A stretch of DNA of 64,000 nt from JAGVSR01 sp963750715 (GCA_963750715.1 CAVVRP010000016.1:248001-312000); one strand, 5' to 3'; counted from the stretch's first letter, positions 53,404 to 62,068 are shown. The notes: generated by a model not told the origin, from the letters alone. Translations and numbers: made by a program.

Positions 53404-53955
53404 ATGTCCCCCAATGCCAATCCGCAAAGTCACTACACCGGGCCCGCCCGTATCGAGCAGATTGTCAGCCGGACCTTGTCCGTGCTCGTCGACAACGAAC
53501 CGGGCGTGCTTGCCCGCGTTATCGGGCTGTTCACGGCTCGCGGCTACAACATCGACAGCCTGACGGTGACGGAAACCGAGCACGACAAGCACGTCTCTCG
53601 CATCACGATCGTGACGAGCGGGCCGCCCGCCGTGATCGAGCAGATCAAGCATCAGCTGGAACGGCTGGTCCCTGTGCATCGCGTGCGGGATCTAACGGTC
53701 GAGGGCGTTTCTCTCGAACGTGAATTGGCGCTCATCAAGGTCGTCGGCAAGGGCGACAAGCGCATCGAAGCGCTGCGGCTGGCGGAGATTTTCCGCGCGC
53801 AGGTCGTCGACACGTCGACGGAGCACTTCGTATTCGAGATCACCGGCAAGGCCTCCAAGATCGAGACCTTCATCGGCATCATGCGGGAGCTGGGGCTGGT
53901 GGAAGTCTCCCGAACGGGCATCGCCGCAATCGGGCGCGGTTCTGCGCCGATGTAA
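53404..53955 (+). CDS. ilvN: Acetolactate synthase, small (regulatory) subunit
   Basis: A 183-residue protein with an N-terminal ACT domain (TLSVLVDNEPGVLARVIGLFTARGYNIDSL) and the C-terminal ALS_ss domain (ELALIKVVGKGDKRIEALR ... MRELGLVEVSRTGIAAIGRG). The small subunit activates the catalytic subunit and confers valine feedback. Its separation from ilvB by a secreted-protein gene is unusual. Confidence 0.95.
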   Translation: MSPNANPQSHYTGPARIEQIVSRTLSVLVDNEPGVLARVIGLFTARGYNIDSLTVTETEHDKHVSRITIVTSGPPAVIEQIKHQLERLVPVHRVRDLTVEGVSLERELALIKVVGKGDKRIEALRLAEIFRAQVVDTSTEHFVFEITGKASKIETFIGIMRELGLVEVSRTGIAAIGRGSAPM

Positions 53956-53990
53956 CGTTTCCTCGCCGCTAAGCAGGCGGCGAGTAGACC

Positions 53991-54506
53991 TTAGTGAATG
54001 TCGGCGGCGGACGCAGCAAGTCCGTCCGCATCAGAGCCTTCATCACCGCTACCGGCGTGAGCTTCGTTGACGGCGCGGCGCGTCACAACCAGATTGTCAT
54101 CGTCCAGTGCGATGCGCGTCTTGTCGGGCATGCGATACCCGTTGAAGCCCACCACTGCATAAAGAGGACGATGTACCGGCGGCTGCGAAACGATGGTCAT
54201 CGTGGCAGCCAGTCTCGGCCGGAAGGACTTGGCTGCGGTCCGCTCGCAGTGGCCTTCGCCGTTCGTCTTCTCGCAGAGTTTTTCAGTCTTATAGACTTCG
54301 CCCGACTGCTCATGAAGCGCGACTGCCCGGTCGATTGCTGCGATGCACTGTTCAGCGGTCAGTTTGCCGGTCTGCTGGCAGTCGGCGACAGATGTGAAGA
54401 TGAGTCGGACAGGCGGCGGTGCGTTTTTGGCTGCGGGCTCTGCGTCGCCGCACCCGGCGAGTGCGGAGGCGATGCCGGCCAAAACGACGGAATGCATGAT
54501 ACGCAT
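53991..54506 (-). CDS. DUF1190 lipoprotein
   Basis: A 171-residue lipoprotein: signal and lipobox SVVLAGIASALAGC, with lipidation expected at the Cys of LAGC. It shows the DUF1190 pattern FTSVADCQQTGKLTAEQCIAAIDRAVALHEQ, YKTEKLCEKTNGEGHCE and the conserved RPRLAATM block, matching E. coli YgiB/YjfM. Four Cys residues in the mature part suggest disulfides. The function is unknown. It is divergent from ilvC and convergent with ilvN. Confidence 0.82.
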   Translation of the reverse strand: MRIMHSVVLAGIASALAGCGDAEPAAKNAPPPVRLIFTSVADCQQTGKLTAEQCIAAIDRAVALHEQSGEVYKTEKLCEKTNGEGHCERTAAKSFRPRLAATMTIVSQPPVHRPLYAVVGFNGYRMPDKTRIALDDDNLVVTRRAVNEAHAGSGDEGSDADGLAASAADIH

Positions 54507-54639
54507 GGCGATGACCGCTGTGGGTTTCGGCCCCAAGGCCTTTGGAAGCTACACTACCGGCGACTGCTTAACGCCGCGTTTATGGGTTGGTGACAAAGGC
54601 CCGGGTGGGCGGGGATGCCGCGCCGGAAACCGTTGAATT

Positions 54640-54690
54640 GAGGCCGTAACTGGGGTTAGTTTGCGCCCGCCGGGCGGCCTCTTTCGCTTT
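54640..54690 (+). promoter_or_regulatory. Terminator-like structure in the ilvC leader
   Basis: GAGGCCG at 54640-54646 can pair with CGGCCTC at 54675-54681. Inside lies a tighter hairpin GCCCG/CGGGC at 54665-54669 and 54671-54675. TTTCGCTTT follows. It sits about 90 bases before the ilvC ATG in the 273-base gap to the divergent DUF1190 gene. It may be an attenuator or the end of an unseen transcript. Confidence 0.3.
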
Positions 54691-54779
54691 GCAGTATTCC
54701 GCCTCAGCCGCTTCAAACCCGACTTCCACCCGTGAAGATGCGCGCCCGAGAGAGGGTTCGCCAACCCGAAGAGAGAGCC

Positions 54780-55799
54780 ATGCGCGTCTATTACGATCGT
54801 GATGCCGACATCAACCTCATCAAGAACAAGAAGGTCGTCATTGTTGGTTACGGCAGCCAGGGTCATGCGCACGCGTTGAACCTGCGCGATTCAGGCGTCA
54901 AAGACATTGCGATCGCCCTGCGTAAGAGCTCGGCCTCGGCGCAGAAGGCGGAAAAGGAGAAGCTGAAGGTCATGGACGTGGCCGACGCCGCCAAGTGGGC
55001 TGATGTCATCATGATGCTGACGCCGGACGAACTGCAGGCCGACATTTACCGCGATCATCTTGCCGCCAACATGAAGCAGGGCGCGGCGCTGATGTTCGCC
55101 CATGGTCTTAACGTGCATTTCAGCCTGATCGAGCCGCGCGCCGACCTCGACGTCGGCATGGTCGCTCCCAAGGGTCCCGGTCACACGGTGCGCGGCGAAT
55201 ACCAGAAGGGGGGCGGCGTGCCCTGCCTTATCGCCGTGCATCAGGACAAGAGCGGCAACGCGCACGACCTGTTCCTGTCGTATGCTTCCGCCGTCGGCGG
55301 CGGCCGTTCGGGCGTCATCGAGACGACCTTCAAGGAAGAGTGCGAAACCGACCTGTTCGGCGAGCAGGCAGTCCTGTGCGGTGGCCTCGTCGAGTTGATC
55401 CGCGCCGGCTTCGAGACGCTGGTGGAAGCAGGTTACGCGCCCGAGATGGCCTACTTTGAATGCCTGCACGAGGTGAAGCTGATCGTCGACCTCATCTACG
55501 AAGGCGGCATCGCCAACATGAACTACTCGATATCGAACACCGCCGAGTACGGCGAATATAGCACTGGCCCTCGCATCGTGACGCCCGAAACCAAGGCCGA
55601 GATGAAGCGCGTTCTCGAGGACATCCAGACTGGCCGCTTCACGCGCGACTGGATGCTCGAATGCAAGGCTGGCCAGCCGCACTTCAAGGCCACGCGCCGC
55701 TTGAACGACGCGCACCAGATCGAGGAAGTCGGCGCCAAGCTGCGCGCGATGATGCCGTGGATTGCCAAGAACAAGCTGGTCGACAAGGGCCGGAATTGA
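54780..55799 (+). CDS. ilvC: Ketol-acid reductoisomerase (class I)
   Basis: A 339-residue class I enzyme with the NADPH motif IVGYGSQGHAHALNLRDSG at about residues 20-38, an Arg/Ser-rich cofactor loop (ALRKSSASA), the Mg ligands in the VAPKGPGHTVRGEY and ETDLFGEQAVLCGG blocks, and EYGEYSTGPRI. It isomerises and reduces acetolactate or acetohydroxybutyrate. GAGAGAG precedes the ATG. Together with ilvB-ilvN, cimA and leuA it completes much of branched-chain synthesis locally. Confidence 0.97.
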   Translation: MRVYYDRDADINLIKNKKVVIVGYGSQGHAHALNLRDSGVKDIAIALRKSSASAQKAEKEKLKVMDVADAAKWADVIMMLTPDELQADIYRDHLAANMKQGAALMFAHGLNVHFSLIEPRADLDVGMVAPKGPGHTVRGEYQKGGGVPCLIAVHQDKSGNAHDLFLSYASAVGGGRSGVIETTFKEECETDLFGEQAVLCGGLVELIRAGFETLVEAGYAPEMAYFECLHEVKLIVDLIYEGGIANMNYSISNTAEYGEYSTGPRIVTPETKAEMKRVLEDIQTGRFTRDWMLECKAGQPHFKATRRLNDAHQIEEVGAKLRAMMPWIAKNKLVDKGRN

Positions 55800-55826
55800 G
55801 CGACGGTTCACATTGCCGTATTACTG

Positions 55827-55864
55827 ACGGCCGGGGTGGCAATGCCCCGGCCGTTTGACTGTTT
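55827..55864 (+). terminator. Rho-independent-type terminator after ilvC
   Basis: ACGGCCGGGG at 55827-55836 pairs perfectly with CCCCGGCCGT at 55845-55854 across an eight-base loop, followed by TTGACTGTTTT. It begins 28 bases after the ilvC stop. Confidence 0.75.
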
Positions 55865-55867
55865 TGC

Positions 55868-56260
55868 TCAGTTGAGCTTGCTCGAAATCCCGCAGCGCAC
55901 TGCGGTGATGTCGGTGTCGGCCGCGATGTTGCCGCCGGGCACCGAAGAGAGTTCCTCGTCGAAGCCGTAGTGCAGGACTTCCGCGCGGCCGCTGATCGTC
56001 GGGGTGAAATGGTATTCGACATCCGCGCCGCCAGCGAAGCCGGCGCAGCGTGTCGCTGCCATAGACGTGCCACTTATCGAAGGCAAGGCCGACCCGCATG
56101 CGCGCGCTCGACAACCAGCTCACATCGCTGACCGCTTTGCCGGCCGCGAAGTCATGATGGCCGCCGGCACCGCTTCACAAGCCTTCGACTTCAAAGCCCG
56201 CCACGTATCCCGACATTTGCAGATTGTAGCGCGGCAAGGCGATTGTTCGGCGTGGCCTCC
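55868..56260 (-). pseudogene. Outer-membrane beta-barrel (porin-like) gene remnant
   Basis: The C-terminal strand is clear: ADVEYHFTPTISGRAEVLHY, then DTDITAVRCGISSKLN and a stop at 55868. Earlier segments lie in other frames: VSDVSWLSSARMRVGLAFDKW and, before a stop at 56175-56177, LPRYNLQMSGYVAGFEVEG. These resemble Omp25/Omp31-type barrels of Hyphomicrobiales, whose final residue would be Phe rather than Asn. At least two frameshifts and a missing N-terminus make it nonfunctional. Confidence 0.65.
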
Positions 56261-56379
56261 GCCAAGGCGGCTCGACGTCGCGTTTGCCTTGCCGCGTCGC
56301 TCGCGGTCCTTGCCTGGTTTGAGTTGGCCGAGTAAAGCCAGAACACACTGGGGCGACCTCGAAATTGGATCACGGCCGG

Positions 56380-57096
56380 ATGACGCTCGCAATGAATCAA
56401 GGAAGCGTGGTGTGCATCGCGGGATGCCGGCTGTCGCTTGGCGACGCAGCCTGGGCGTTTGCGCAAGAGCGGCAGGCAGAGATCGAAGCTCACTGGTTGC
56501 GCCGATCGTCTGAGAACCCCCAGTTCTTCAACGGCGGCATCCATCTGCTCAGATCGTACCAGATCGCTGGTGGCATGCTCGAAGCAACGCTCCTGCGCAC
56601 CGACTTCAAGAGCTTTTTGTATTGGCGCGAAACCGGAGAGACCGAGGCAGGCGTTCGCGACGCCTTCGGTTCGGCTCTGATCAGATCGTCGGAAGGCCAT
56701 GTCATTCTCGGCCGCCAGCGCTCCGGCAACATCAACAGCGGACTGGCGTATCTTCCCGGCGGGTTCATCGACGCGCGCGATGTGACGGCTGCCGGAACGA
56801 TCGACATCGACGTCAGCATCGCACGCGAGGTGCTGGAGGAAACCGGCCTGGTACCTGACGCCATGACCCGCCGCCCGGGTTTCTTCGTCACGAGCGTCGG
56901 AGCGCAGATTTCAATCGCCGCGGAGTTCGTGTCGCCGTTGACCGCCGTTGACCTCGGCCGCCGGATTGCGAGCCACATTGCGCGCGACGCGGATGCGGAA
57001 CTCCAGGACATCGTGGTGATGCGGCATAAGGGCGACTGCGAGGGGGTCGCTATGCCGGCCTTCACGCGGCTCCTGCTCGAGGCCATCCTGCCATGA
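56380..57096 (+). CDS. NUDIX hydrolase
   Basis: A protein of about 238 residues. The Nudix box is split by a short insertion: YLPGGFIDARD at about 125, then SIAREVLEETGLVPD, with metal-binding Glu residues in the REvlEEtG stretch. The N-terminal 90 residues form a separate domain without clear motifs. The substrate is unknown. The ATG at 56380 was chosen; ATG 56392 and a TTG at 56365 are also possible. No neighbour explains its role. Confidence 0.75.
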   Translation: MTLAMNQGSVVCIAGCRLSLGDAAWAFAQERQAEIEAHWLRRSSENPQFFNGGIHLLRSYQIAGGMLEATLLRTDFKSFLYWRETGETEAGVRDAFGSALIRSSEGHVILGRQRSGNINSGLAYLPGGFIDARDVTAAGTIDIDVSIAREVLEETGLVPDAMTRRPGFFVTSVGAQISIAAEFVSPLTAVDLGRRIASHIARDADAELQDIVVMRHKGDCEGVAMPAFTRLLLEAILP

Positions 57097-57215
57097 GGCG
57101 GAGTCGCGATGCGCACAGCCGGGCCTGCCAGTCACTGCCAGGGGCGGCCCGGTTTCGCTTGGGACCTGCCCGGACTTGAGGCACAGTGCGGCGCTTGGCC
57201 AGCCGGGATTGCGAA

Positions 57216-58121
57216 ATGCAGCTTTTGTACGACACGCTCGACGTCTTTACCGAACGCCGCTTTGGTGGCAATCCGCTTGCCGTCGTCCACGAGGCCGATC
57301 TGTTGACGGACGAGCAGATGCAGATGATCGCCCATGAACTGAATCTTTCGGAGACCGTGTTTCTGCAGCGGCCGGAAAATCCGGCTCATTCCGCCCGCGT
57401 GCGTATTTTCACGCCGACGATGGAGTTGCCGTTCGCTGGTCATCCGACCATAGGAACTGCGGCGCTGCTTGCTGAGATGCGCAATAATGCGCCGAATGGC
57501 GACGCGATCGTGGTGCTGGAGCAGCAGATCGGTGTCGTGCGGGTGGGCGTCCGTCTGCGAGCCGGTATTAAGCCGTTCGCCGAATTCGATGCGCCCCGAC
57601 TGCCGGCGGAAGCCGGGCAGCTGCAGGCAGTGGATCTGCTTGCCGCGGGCCTAGGCCTGATCCCGAGCGAGATCGGCTTCGAGAACCACCGGCCGTCATG
57701 TTACGCTGCCGGCAACGCCGTCGCGCTGGTCCCGGTTGCGAGCTACGAGGCCATTACGCGAGTGCGGGTCAATCCGACGCCATGGGGCGCTGCATTCGAA
57801 GAGCAGGGGTTCGTCGGAGCCTTCCTCTACACGCGTCAATGCATCCACGCGGCATCCGCCTTCCACGCCCGCATGTTTGCGCCGTCGCTCGGCATACCGG
57901 AAGACCCCGCGACCGGGTCCGCCGCAGTTGCATTTGCCGGGGCGATTTACAAATTCGACGATCTGCCCGATGGCATCCACAAGCGAACGGTCGAGCAGGG
58001 CTTCGCCATGCAGCGGCCGAGCTTCATCAGCCTGACATTGGTGGTCGAAGGCGGTAACCTTACGGCGGTGCGCATCGGCGGACATTGCGTGCGGGTTTGC
58101 CGGGGCACGCTTTCCCTTTAG
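57216..58121 (+). CDS. PhzF family epimerase-like protein
   Basis: A 301-residue protein with the PhzF fold of two pseudo-symmetrical halves: TERRFGGNPLAVV, LNLSETVFL (with the catalytic Glu), RIFTPTMELPFAGHPTIGTAA in the first half, and EDPATGSAAVAFAGAIYKF in the second. PhzF-like proteins resemble diaminopimelate epimerase; most, including this orphan, are not in phenazine clusters and their substrates are unknown. The ATG at 57216 starts at the conserved LYDTLDVF. A GACGGCG/CGCCGTC hairpin at 58121-58137 follows. Confidence 0.88.
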   Translation: MQLLYDTLDVFTERRFGGNPLAVVHEADLLTDEQMQMIAHELNLSETVFLQRPENPAHSARVRIFTPTMELPFAGHPTIGTAALLAEMRNNAPNGDAIVVLEQQIGVVRVGVRLRAGIKPFAEFDAPRLPAEAGQLQAVDLLAAGLGLIPSEIGFENHRPSCYAAGNAVALVPVASYEAITRVRVNPTPWGAAFEEQGFVGAFLYTRQCIHAASAFHARMFAPSLGIPEDPATGSAAVAFAGAIYKFDDLPDGIHKRTVEQGFAMQRPSFISLTLVVEGGNLTAVRIGGHCVRVCRGTLSL

Positions 58122-58137
58122 ACGGCGATGCGCCGTC

Positions 58138-58580
58138 TCACCGTCCCGGGAGCATGCGGCGAAGAGTGTTGTCTCTCGGGTAGAAGTGATGATAGATCGC
58201 GGCTGCCGTGTGCAATCCGATCAGCACGTAGGCGAGGTTGGCGCCGATTTCGTGCACTTCCTCGATCTAGTCCGCGAGGGCGAGATCATTAGGGAGGATC
58301 GGCGGAAGTTCAAAGCCCCAGAACGGGATGGCATGCCCGCGCCGACCAGCCGAGCAGCGGCATCGTCAGGAGAATCACATAGAGCGCGCCGTTGATCGTG
58401 CGCGACAGGACATGCTGCCAGCGAACGAGAGCGGTAACGATCGGAGGGGTCTGCCCAAACAGGCGTGCCCGCGAGGATAGTATTCGCGTAGTCACTATAG
58501 GCGAAAACACCGATCAGCAGCAGAGTCGTGATCCAATGGAGCGCAATGACGATTGAAGGGAATTTTTTAGCCTGGGTCAT
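58138..58580 (-). pseudogene. Cytochrome b561 family gene remnant
   Basis: The N-terminus MTQAKKFPSIVIALHWITTL with a haem-ligand His and LLIGVFAYSDY is intact from the ATG at 58578-58580. The middle, RWQHVLSRTINGALYVILLTMPLLGW, and the end, VHEIGANLAYVLIGLHTAAAIYHHF to LPGR and the TGA at 58138, lie in different frames. An in-frame TAG precedes IEEVHEIG. At least two frameshifts and a stop disable this di-haem membrane cytochrome. Confidence 0.8.
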
Positions 58581-58709
58581 GTATTCTCCAGCACTGCGAA
58601 AGTTGGAATATATTGATGCGGCCAGCGCTTCAGGGCCTTGCTATTTGTCAGTTGGTTTGGCTTATTGTGGGTTGGTTGCCACTTCGCATTAGCGAGATAG
58701 TTGCGTTCC

Positions 58710-58820
58710 ATGCGCATCGAGGCGAAAAAGACTAGGTATGTCAATGGGCCGGCGGGATCCGCCGGACGATTTGTGCTCGTCTCCTCGCCCGCCCTGATCC
58801 TGCTCCTTACCGGCCCCTGA
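58710..58820 (+). CDS. Candidate leuA leader peptide
   Basis: A 36-residue open frame, ATG 58710 to TGA 58818-58820, ends VLVSSPALILLLTGP, with four Leu codons and one Ile codon in the five codons (LILLL) that end four codons before the stop. It lies 107 bases upstream of leuA. The stop lies within the 5' arm of a hairpin (58814-58821), the geometry expected for ribosome-dependent attenuation. No strong ribosome-binding site precedes the ATG, and initiation further downstream is possible. Confidence 0.45.
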   Translation: MRIEAKKTRYVNGPAGSAGRFVLVSSPALILLLTGP

Positions 58821-58905
58821 GCCGCGAAGCCTCATGCTTCAAGGCGCCCCTCAGGGGGACCGCGAACATCGAGCTGATCGATGAACGCCAGCTCCTCACG
58901 GAGCT
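58814..58905 (+). promoter_or_regulatory. Candidate leuA attenuator structures
   Basis: CCCCTGAG at 58814-58821 can pair with CTCAGGGG at 58850-58857, enclosing a GAAGC/GCTTC hairpin at 58826-58840. Alternatively CCCC at 58847-58850 pairs with GGGG at 58854-58857. A further stem AGCTCC/GGAGCT at 58890-58905 lies just before leuA. These are mutually exclusive in part, as in attenuators. No clear T-tract follows. Confidence 0.4.
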
Positions 58906-58926
58906 TGGATTTCGAAGGAAGATCCG

Positions 58927-60510
58927 ATGAACACCCGTGCCGATCAGGCTGACGCGCAGGATGCACCCCCTGGCTTAGACCAAGTCGTCATTTTCGATAC
59001 GACTCTGCGCGACGGCGAGCAGTGCCCTGGCGCAACGATGACCTTCGAGGAAAAGCTGGAGGTTGCCGACTGTCTCGACGCCATGGGGGTCGACATTATC
59101 GAAGCAGGCTTCCCGATCGCTTCTGAAGGCGACTTCGAGGCCGTCACGGCGATCGCCAAGCGCGTCGTGAACGCGACCGTGGCCGGCTTGGCGCGTGCCA
59201 TCCCCGTTGACATCGACCGTGCGGGAGAAGCTGTTCGCAACGCCCGCCACGGCCGAATCCATACCTTCGTGTCGACGTCGCCTATCCATCTCGCGCATCA
59301 GATGCGCAAGACGGAAGCCGAAGTGCTCGAGATCATCTCTGCGACCGTCGCGCTCGCGCGAAATCTCGTTGCCGATGTCGAGTGGTCGGCGATGGACGCC
59401 ACCCGCACGTCGATCGAATATCTGTGCCAGTGCGTCGACGCGGCCATCAAGGCCGGGGCAACGACGATCAATCTGCCCGATACCGTCGGCTACGCGACGC
59501 CCGAGGAATACTATGACATGTTCAGGGCGGTGCGTGAGCGCGTCGCGAATTCCGACAAGGCGGTTTTCTCGACGCACTGCCACAACGATCTGGGGCTCGC
59601 TGTTGCCAATTCGCTGGCTGCGTTGAAGGCCGGAGCGCGGCAGATTGAATGCACCATCAACGGCATCGGCGAACGGGCCGGCAACGCTGCGCTCGAGGAA
59701 GTCGTCATGGCGATCAGGACGCGCCAAGATGCATTGCCGTATCGCACGCGGATCGACAGCACGATACTGGCGCGGGCCTCCAAACTCGTTTCGGCGGTGA
59801 CAAATTTCCCGGTCCAGTACAACAAAGCGATCGTCGGTCGGAATGCCTTCGCGCACGAGAGCGGCATTCATCAGGACGGCCTGCTGAAGTATCAGCGGAC
59901 GTATGAAATCATGACGCCGGAATCGGTCGGCGTGGCGAAGACGTCGTTGGTCATGGGCAAGCACTCGGGCCGCAACGCCTTCCGCACCAAGCTGCGCGAA
60001 CTCGGTTTCGAACTGGGCGATAATGCGTTCGAGGATGCCTTCAACCGGTTCAAGGCGTTAGCCGATCGCAAGAAGCATGTCTACGACGAGGACATCGAGG
60101 CGTTGGTCGATCAGGAGATCGCCCACATGCACGACCGCATGAAGGTCGTGGCACTGACCGTCATCGCCGGTACGATGGGACCGCAATCCGCTACACTGAC
60201 GCTCGATATTGACGGCGCGCAGCAAACGGTGCAGGCGACCGGAAACGGACCTGTTGATGCGACCTTCAACGCCATCCGCATGATCGTGCCGCATGAGGCC
60301 AAGCTGGAACTCTATCAGGTGCAGGCGGTGACGGAGGGAACGGATGCTCAGGCGGAAGTTTCCGTGCGCCTTGCTGAGGACGGTCGCGTGGTGACGGGGC
60401 GGGGAGCGGATACCGACACGATGGTTGCTTCCGCGCGCGCCTACGTGGCGGCTCTGAACAAGCTCCTCGTCAAGCGCCAGAAGACCGCGCAGGCCCAACA
60501 TGCGGTCTGA
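58927..60510 (+). CDS. leuA: 2-isopropylmalate synthase
   Basis: A 527-residue LeuA type 1 enzyme. DTTLRDGEQCPGATM near residue 26, STHCHNDLGLAVANSLAALK near 215, CTINGIGERAGNAALEEV, and the C-terminal LeuA dimer (leucine-binding) domain from about 395 to 515. It condenses acetyl-CoA and 2-oxoisovalerate in the first committed step of leucine synthesis, with feedback by leucine. GAAGGAAGA precedes the ATG. An upstream candidate leader peptide points to attenuation. Confidence 0.96.
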   Translation: MNTRADQADAQDAPPGLDQVVIFDTTLRDGEQCPGATMTFEEKLEVADCLDAMGVDIIEAGFPIASEGDFEAVTAIAKRVVNATVAGLARAIPVDIDRAGEAVRNARHGRIHTFVSTSPIHLAHQMRKTEAEVLEIISATVALARNLVADVEWSAMDATRTSIEYLCQCVDAAIKAGATTINLPDTVGYATPEEYYDMFRAVRERVANSDKAVFSTHCHNDLGLAVANSLAALKAGARQIECTINGIGERAGNAALEEVVMAIRTRQDALPYRTRIDSTILARASKLVSAVTNFPVQYNKAIVGRNAFAHESGIHQDGLLKYQRTYEIMTPESVGVAKTSLVMGKHSGRNAFRTKLRELGFELGDNAFEDAFNRFKALADRKKHVYDEDIEALVDQEIAHMHDRMKVVALTVIAGTMGPQSATLTLDIDGAQQTVQATGNGPVDATFNAIRMIVPHEAKLELYQVQAVTEGTDAQAEVSVRLAEDGRVVTGRGADTDTMVASARAYVAALNKLLVKRQKTAQAQHAV

Positions 60511-60712
60511 ACACGAACTCGCGGCGGTCTCCCGCAGGCGGCTGCAGCCAGCGTCATAGCCATTACAACGATCCGCTGAAAGAAATAAGCAGCGCGCGGG
60601 CTGTCCCGAAAGCCACGCTGGAGTTGGCGCGCACGGTTCGGCATAAGGGTTATTGCGCGCCGCGCTGGTGGCGCTTACGCCGGCAGGTGGCGCAGCCTGG
60701 GGCAAGGGATGT
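60511..60712. other. Short gap between leuA and the mreB remnant
   Basis: Two hundred bases with no gene. A palindromic GGCTGCAGCC lies near 60540-60549. I see no good terminator. Confidence 0.4.
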
Positions 60713-60841
60713 ATGTTTTCCGGTGTTGCGAGCGCCTTCTCCGACGACATTGCGATCGATCTTGGCACGGCGAACACGCTGGTGCACGTCGTCCGACGCG
60801 GCATGATCATCGATGAACCATCGGTCGTCGCTTTGCGATAA
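60713..60841 (+). pseudogene. mreB: 5' fragment of mreB
   Basis: From the ATG at 60713 the frame encodes 42 residues, MFSGVASAFSDDIAIDLGTA followed by NTLVHVVRRG and IIDEPSVVALR, then TAA. This is the N-terminus of the actin homologue MreB, including phosphate-1 motif DLGTANT. All of the rest, about 300 residues, is missing. The next bases read as another frame with a signal-like VLIGLALSADAHAEE that soon stops. leuA-mreB is a usual order in Hyphomicrobiales, so a rearrangement has cut the mre operon here, or this is a partial duplicate. Confidence 0.75.
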
Positions 60842-61135
60842 CGGTGCTGATAGGGCTCGCGTTGTCGGCGGATGCCCACGCGGAGGAGCCGCTCGTGCGC
60901 GCCGACATCGGGCCGCTGTTATGAGATTTGCCGGGCGTACTGTCGTGAGAGATGCCGTGCCACGAGACATGGCGTACCGCGAAACATGGCGATCCCCCAC
61001 CCCAGAGTCGCGTTTTTCGTCCCAACGCGAACGGTCTGGACATCGCAGGACGGGGGTGCTAAACGCTCGGCCGCGGGGCCGTCGAGGCCCCGTTGCTGTC
61101 ACGAAAGAGGGTTTTCCGTTTTCCGTCGGCGGTGT
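60842..61135. other. Gap before tRNA-Lys
   Basis: About 290 bases. A short open stretch ends at a TGA at 60922-60924 (ITVLIGLALSADAHAEEPL), resembling a cut signal peptide. Nothing else is recognisable. GGCCGCGGGGCC-type GC-rich sequence near 61070-61090 can form hairpins. Confidence 0.4.
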
Positions 61136-61211
<76 letters not shown>

Positions 61212-61429
61212 AAAATCGAACAAAATCAGCGCCTTATATGTAAGCATCCGTTACAACGTATGCGCGCAAAAAACTATAAACACCTATAAAGTCCAAATCC
61301 GCTCAACGTCGCGCTCTCGTGAGGCGACTATCGCTGCTTCACCAATCCAAACTTCGCCTCAAATGGCGTGCAGCCTTTAAAGCCCAGCTCGCGTTGCGAG
61401 CTGCATACAGTGTTACCTCCCAAGCCTGA

Positions 61430-61457
61430 AACGGCGGTCCCGCAAGGTACCGCCGTT
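61430..61457 (+). repeat. Hairpin repeat, copy 1
   Basis: AACGGCGGT at 61430-61438 and ACCGCCGTT at 61449-61457 form a perfect nine-base stem with loop CCCGCAAGGT. It shares the CGGCGG/CGCAAGG/CCGCCGTT pattern with the copies at 61766 and 62041. Confidence 0.75.
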
Positions 61458-61765
61458 GTCGCTTTATGCTGAGCACGATGCTTGTCGTGTAGGAAGGCGA
61501 TTGCAAGATGCCGTAGTCGCAGTTCAGGTCCGCGACCCGTACCCTGCGCACCCAAATCAGCAAGGCGGTCAGCCTAAGTTCGCTCTTGGAATTGTCACAA
61601 ACTGAGAATAGAGACCCTTGCGGCGGCAACAATTCAACACTCGTTGCTGTGCACCCAAGTGCGAGCACGAGCAGGACGTTGTGACCTAGGCTTTACTATC
61701 CAATGGTTTCGAGGCAAGTTTCTTCTACGACGGAAAGCCCTTCTCCTCTGTCGTGGTATTGGGAT

Positions 61766-61793
61766 CGGCGGCTTCGCGAGGAGCCGCCGTTTT
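61766..61793 (+). repeat. Hairpin repeat, copy 2 (terminator-like)
   Basis: CGGCGGCT pairs with AGCCGCCG across TCGCGAGG and is followed by TTTT. The 26-base core is nearly identical to the copy at 62041-62066, with one difference (TCGCGAGG versus TCGCAAGG). Confidence 0.8.
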
Positions 61794-61836
61794 CACGTTG
61801 TGGCAGGCGGTGTTCTAATCGCGCATAGGTGTAGTC

Positions 61837-61875
61837 TCAGACTGGGTCCACGACGCGCGTCTGCGCGTCCGCAGC
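61837..61875 (-). pseudogene. 3'-end remnant of a tyrosine integrase gene
   Basis: The minus-strand frame reads ADAQTRVVDPV followed by a stop at 61837-61839. It aligns with the last residues of the integrase at 63912 (VDAQRRVVDLV and stop). The flanking hairpin and spacing are also shared, so this is a decayed relative of that integrase end. Confidence 0.6.
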
Positions 61876-62040
61876 CGCTCAATTCCCACGCTATCCATGC
61901 TGAGCTTTGAAATCACACTCGTTGAGAGCGCGATGAGTGCGATGCTCTGCCGAGGTAACCAATTGGTAACCAATGCTCTGCAACATAGCTGAATGCTTGC
62001 GGGCTGGAGGTCCCAAAACTCTAGTGACGCTTCATTGAGA

Positions 62041-62068
62041 CGGCGGCTTCGCAAGGAGCCGCCGTTAT
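62041..62068 (+). repeat. Hairpin repeat, copy 3
   Basis: CGGCGGCT and AGCCGCCG form a stem around TCGCAAGG, followed by TTATTAG. Core sequence matches copy 2 with one difference. Confidence 0.8.

Noticed and set aside
57216..58121. Phenazine biosynthesis
   Set aside because: Only a PhzF-fold protein is present; no other phz gene is nearby, and orphan PhzF-like proteins are widespread.
61644..61910. Plus-strand 88-codon open frame
   Set aside because: It runs through a terminator-like hairpin and the integrase remnant and has no ribosome-binding site.
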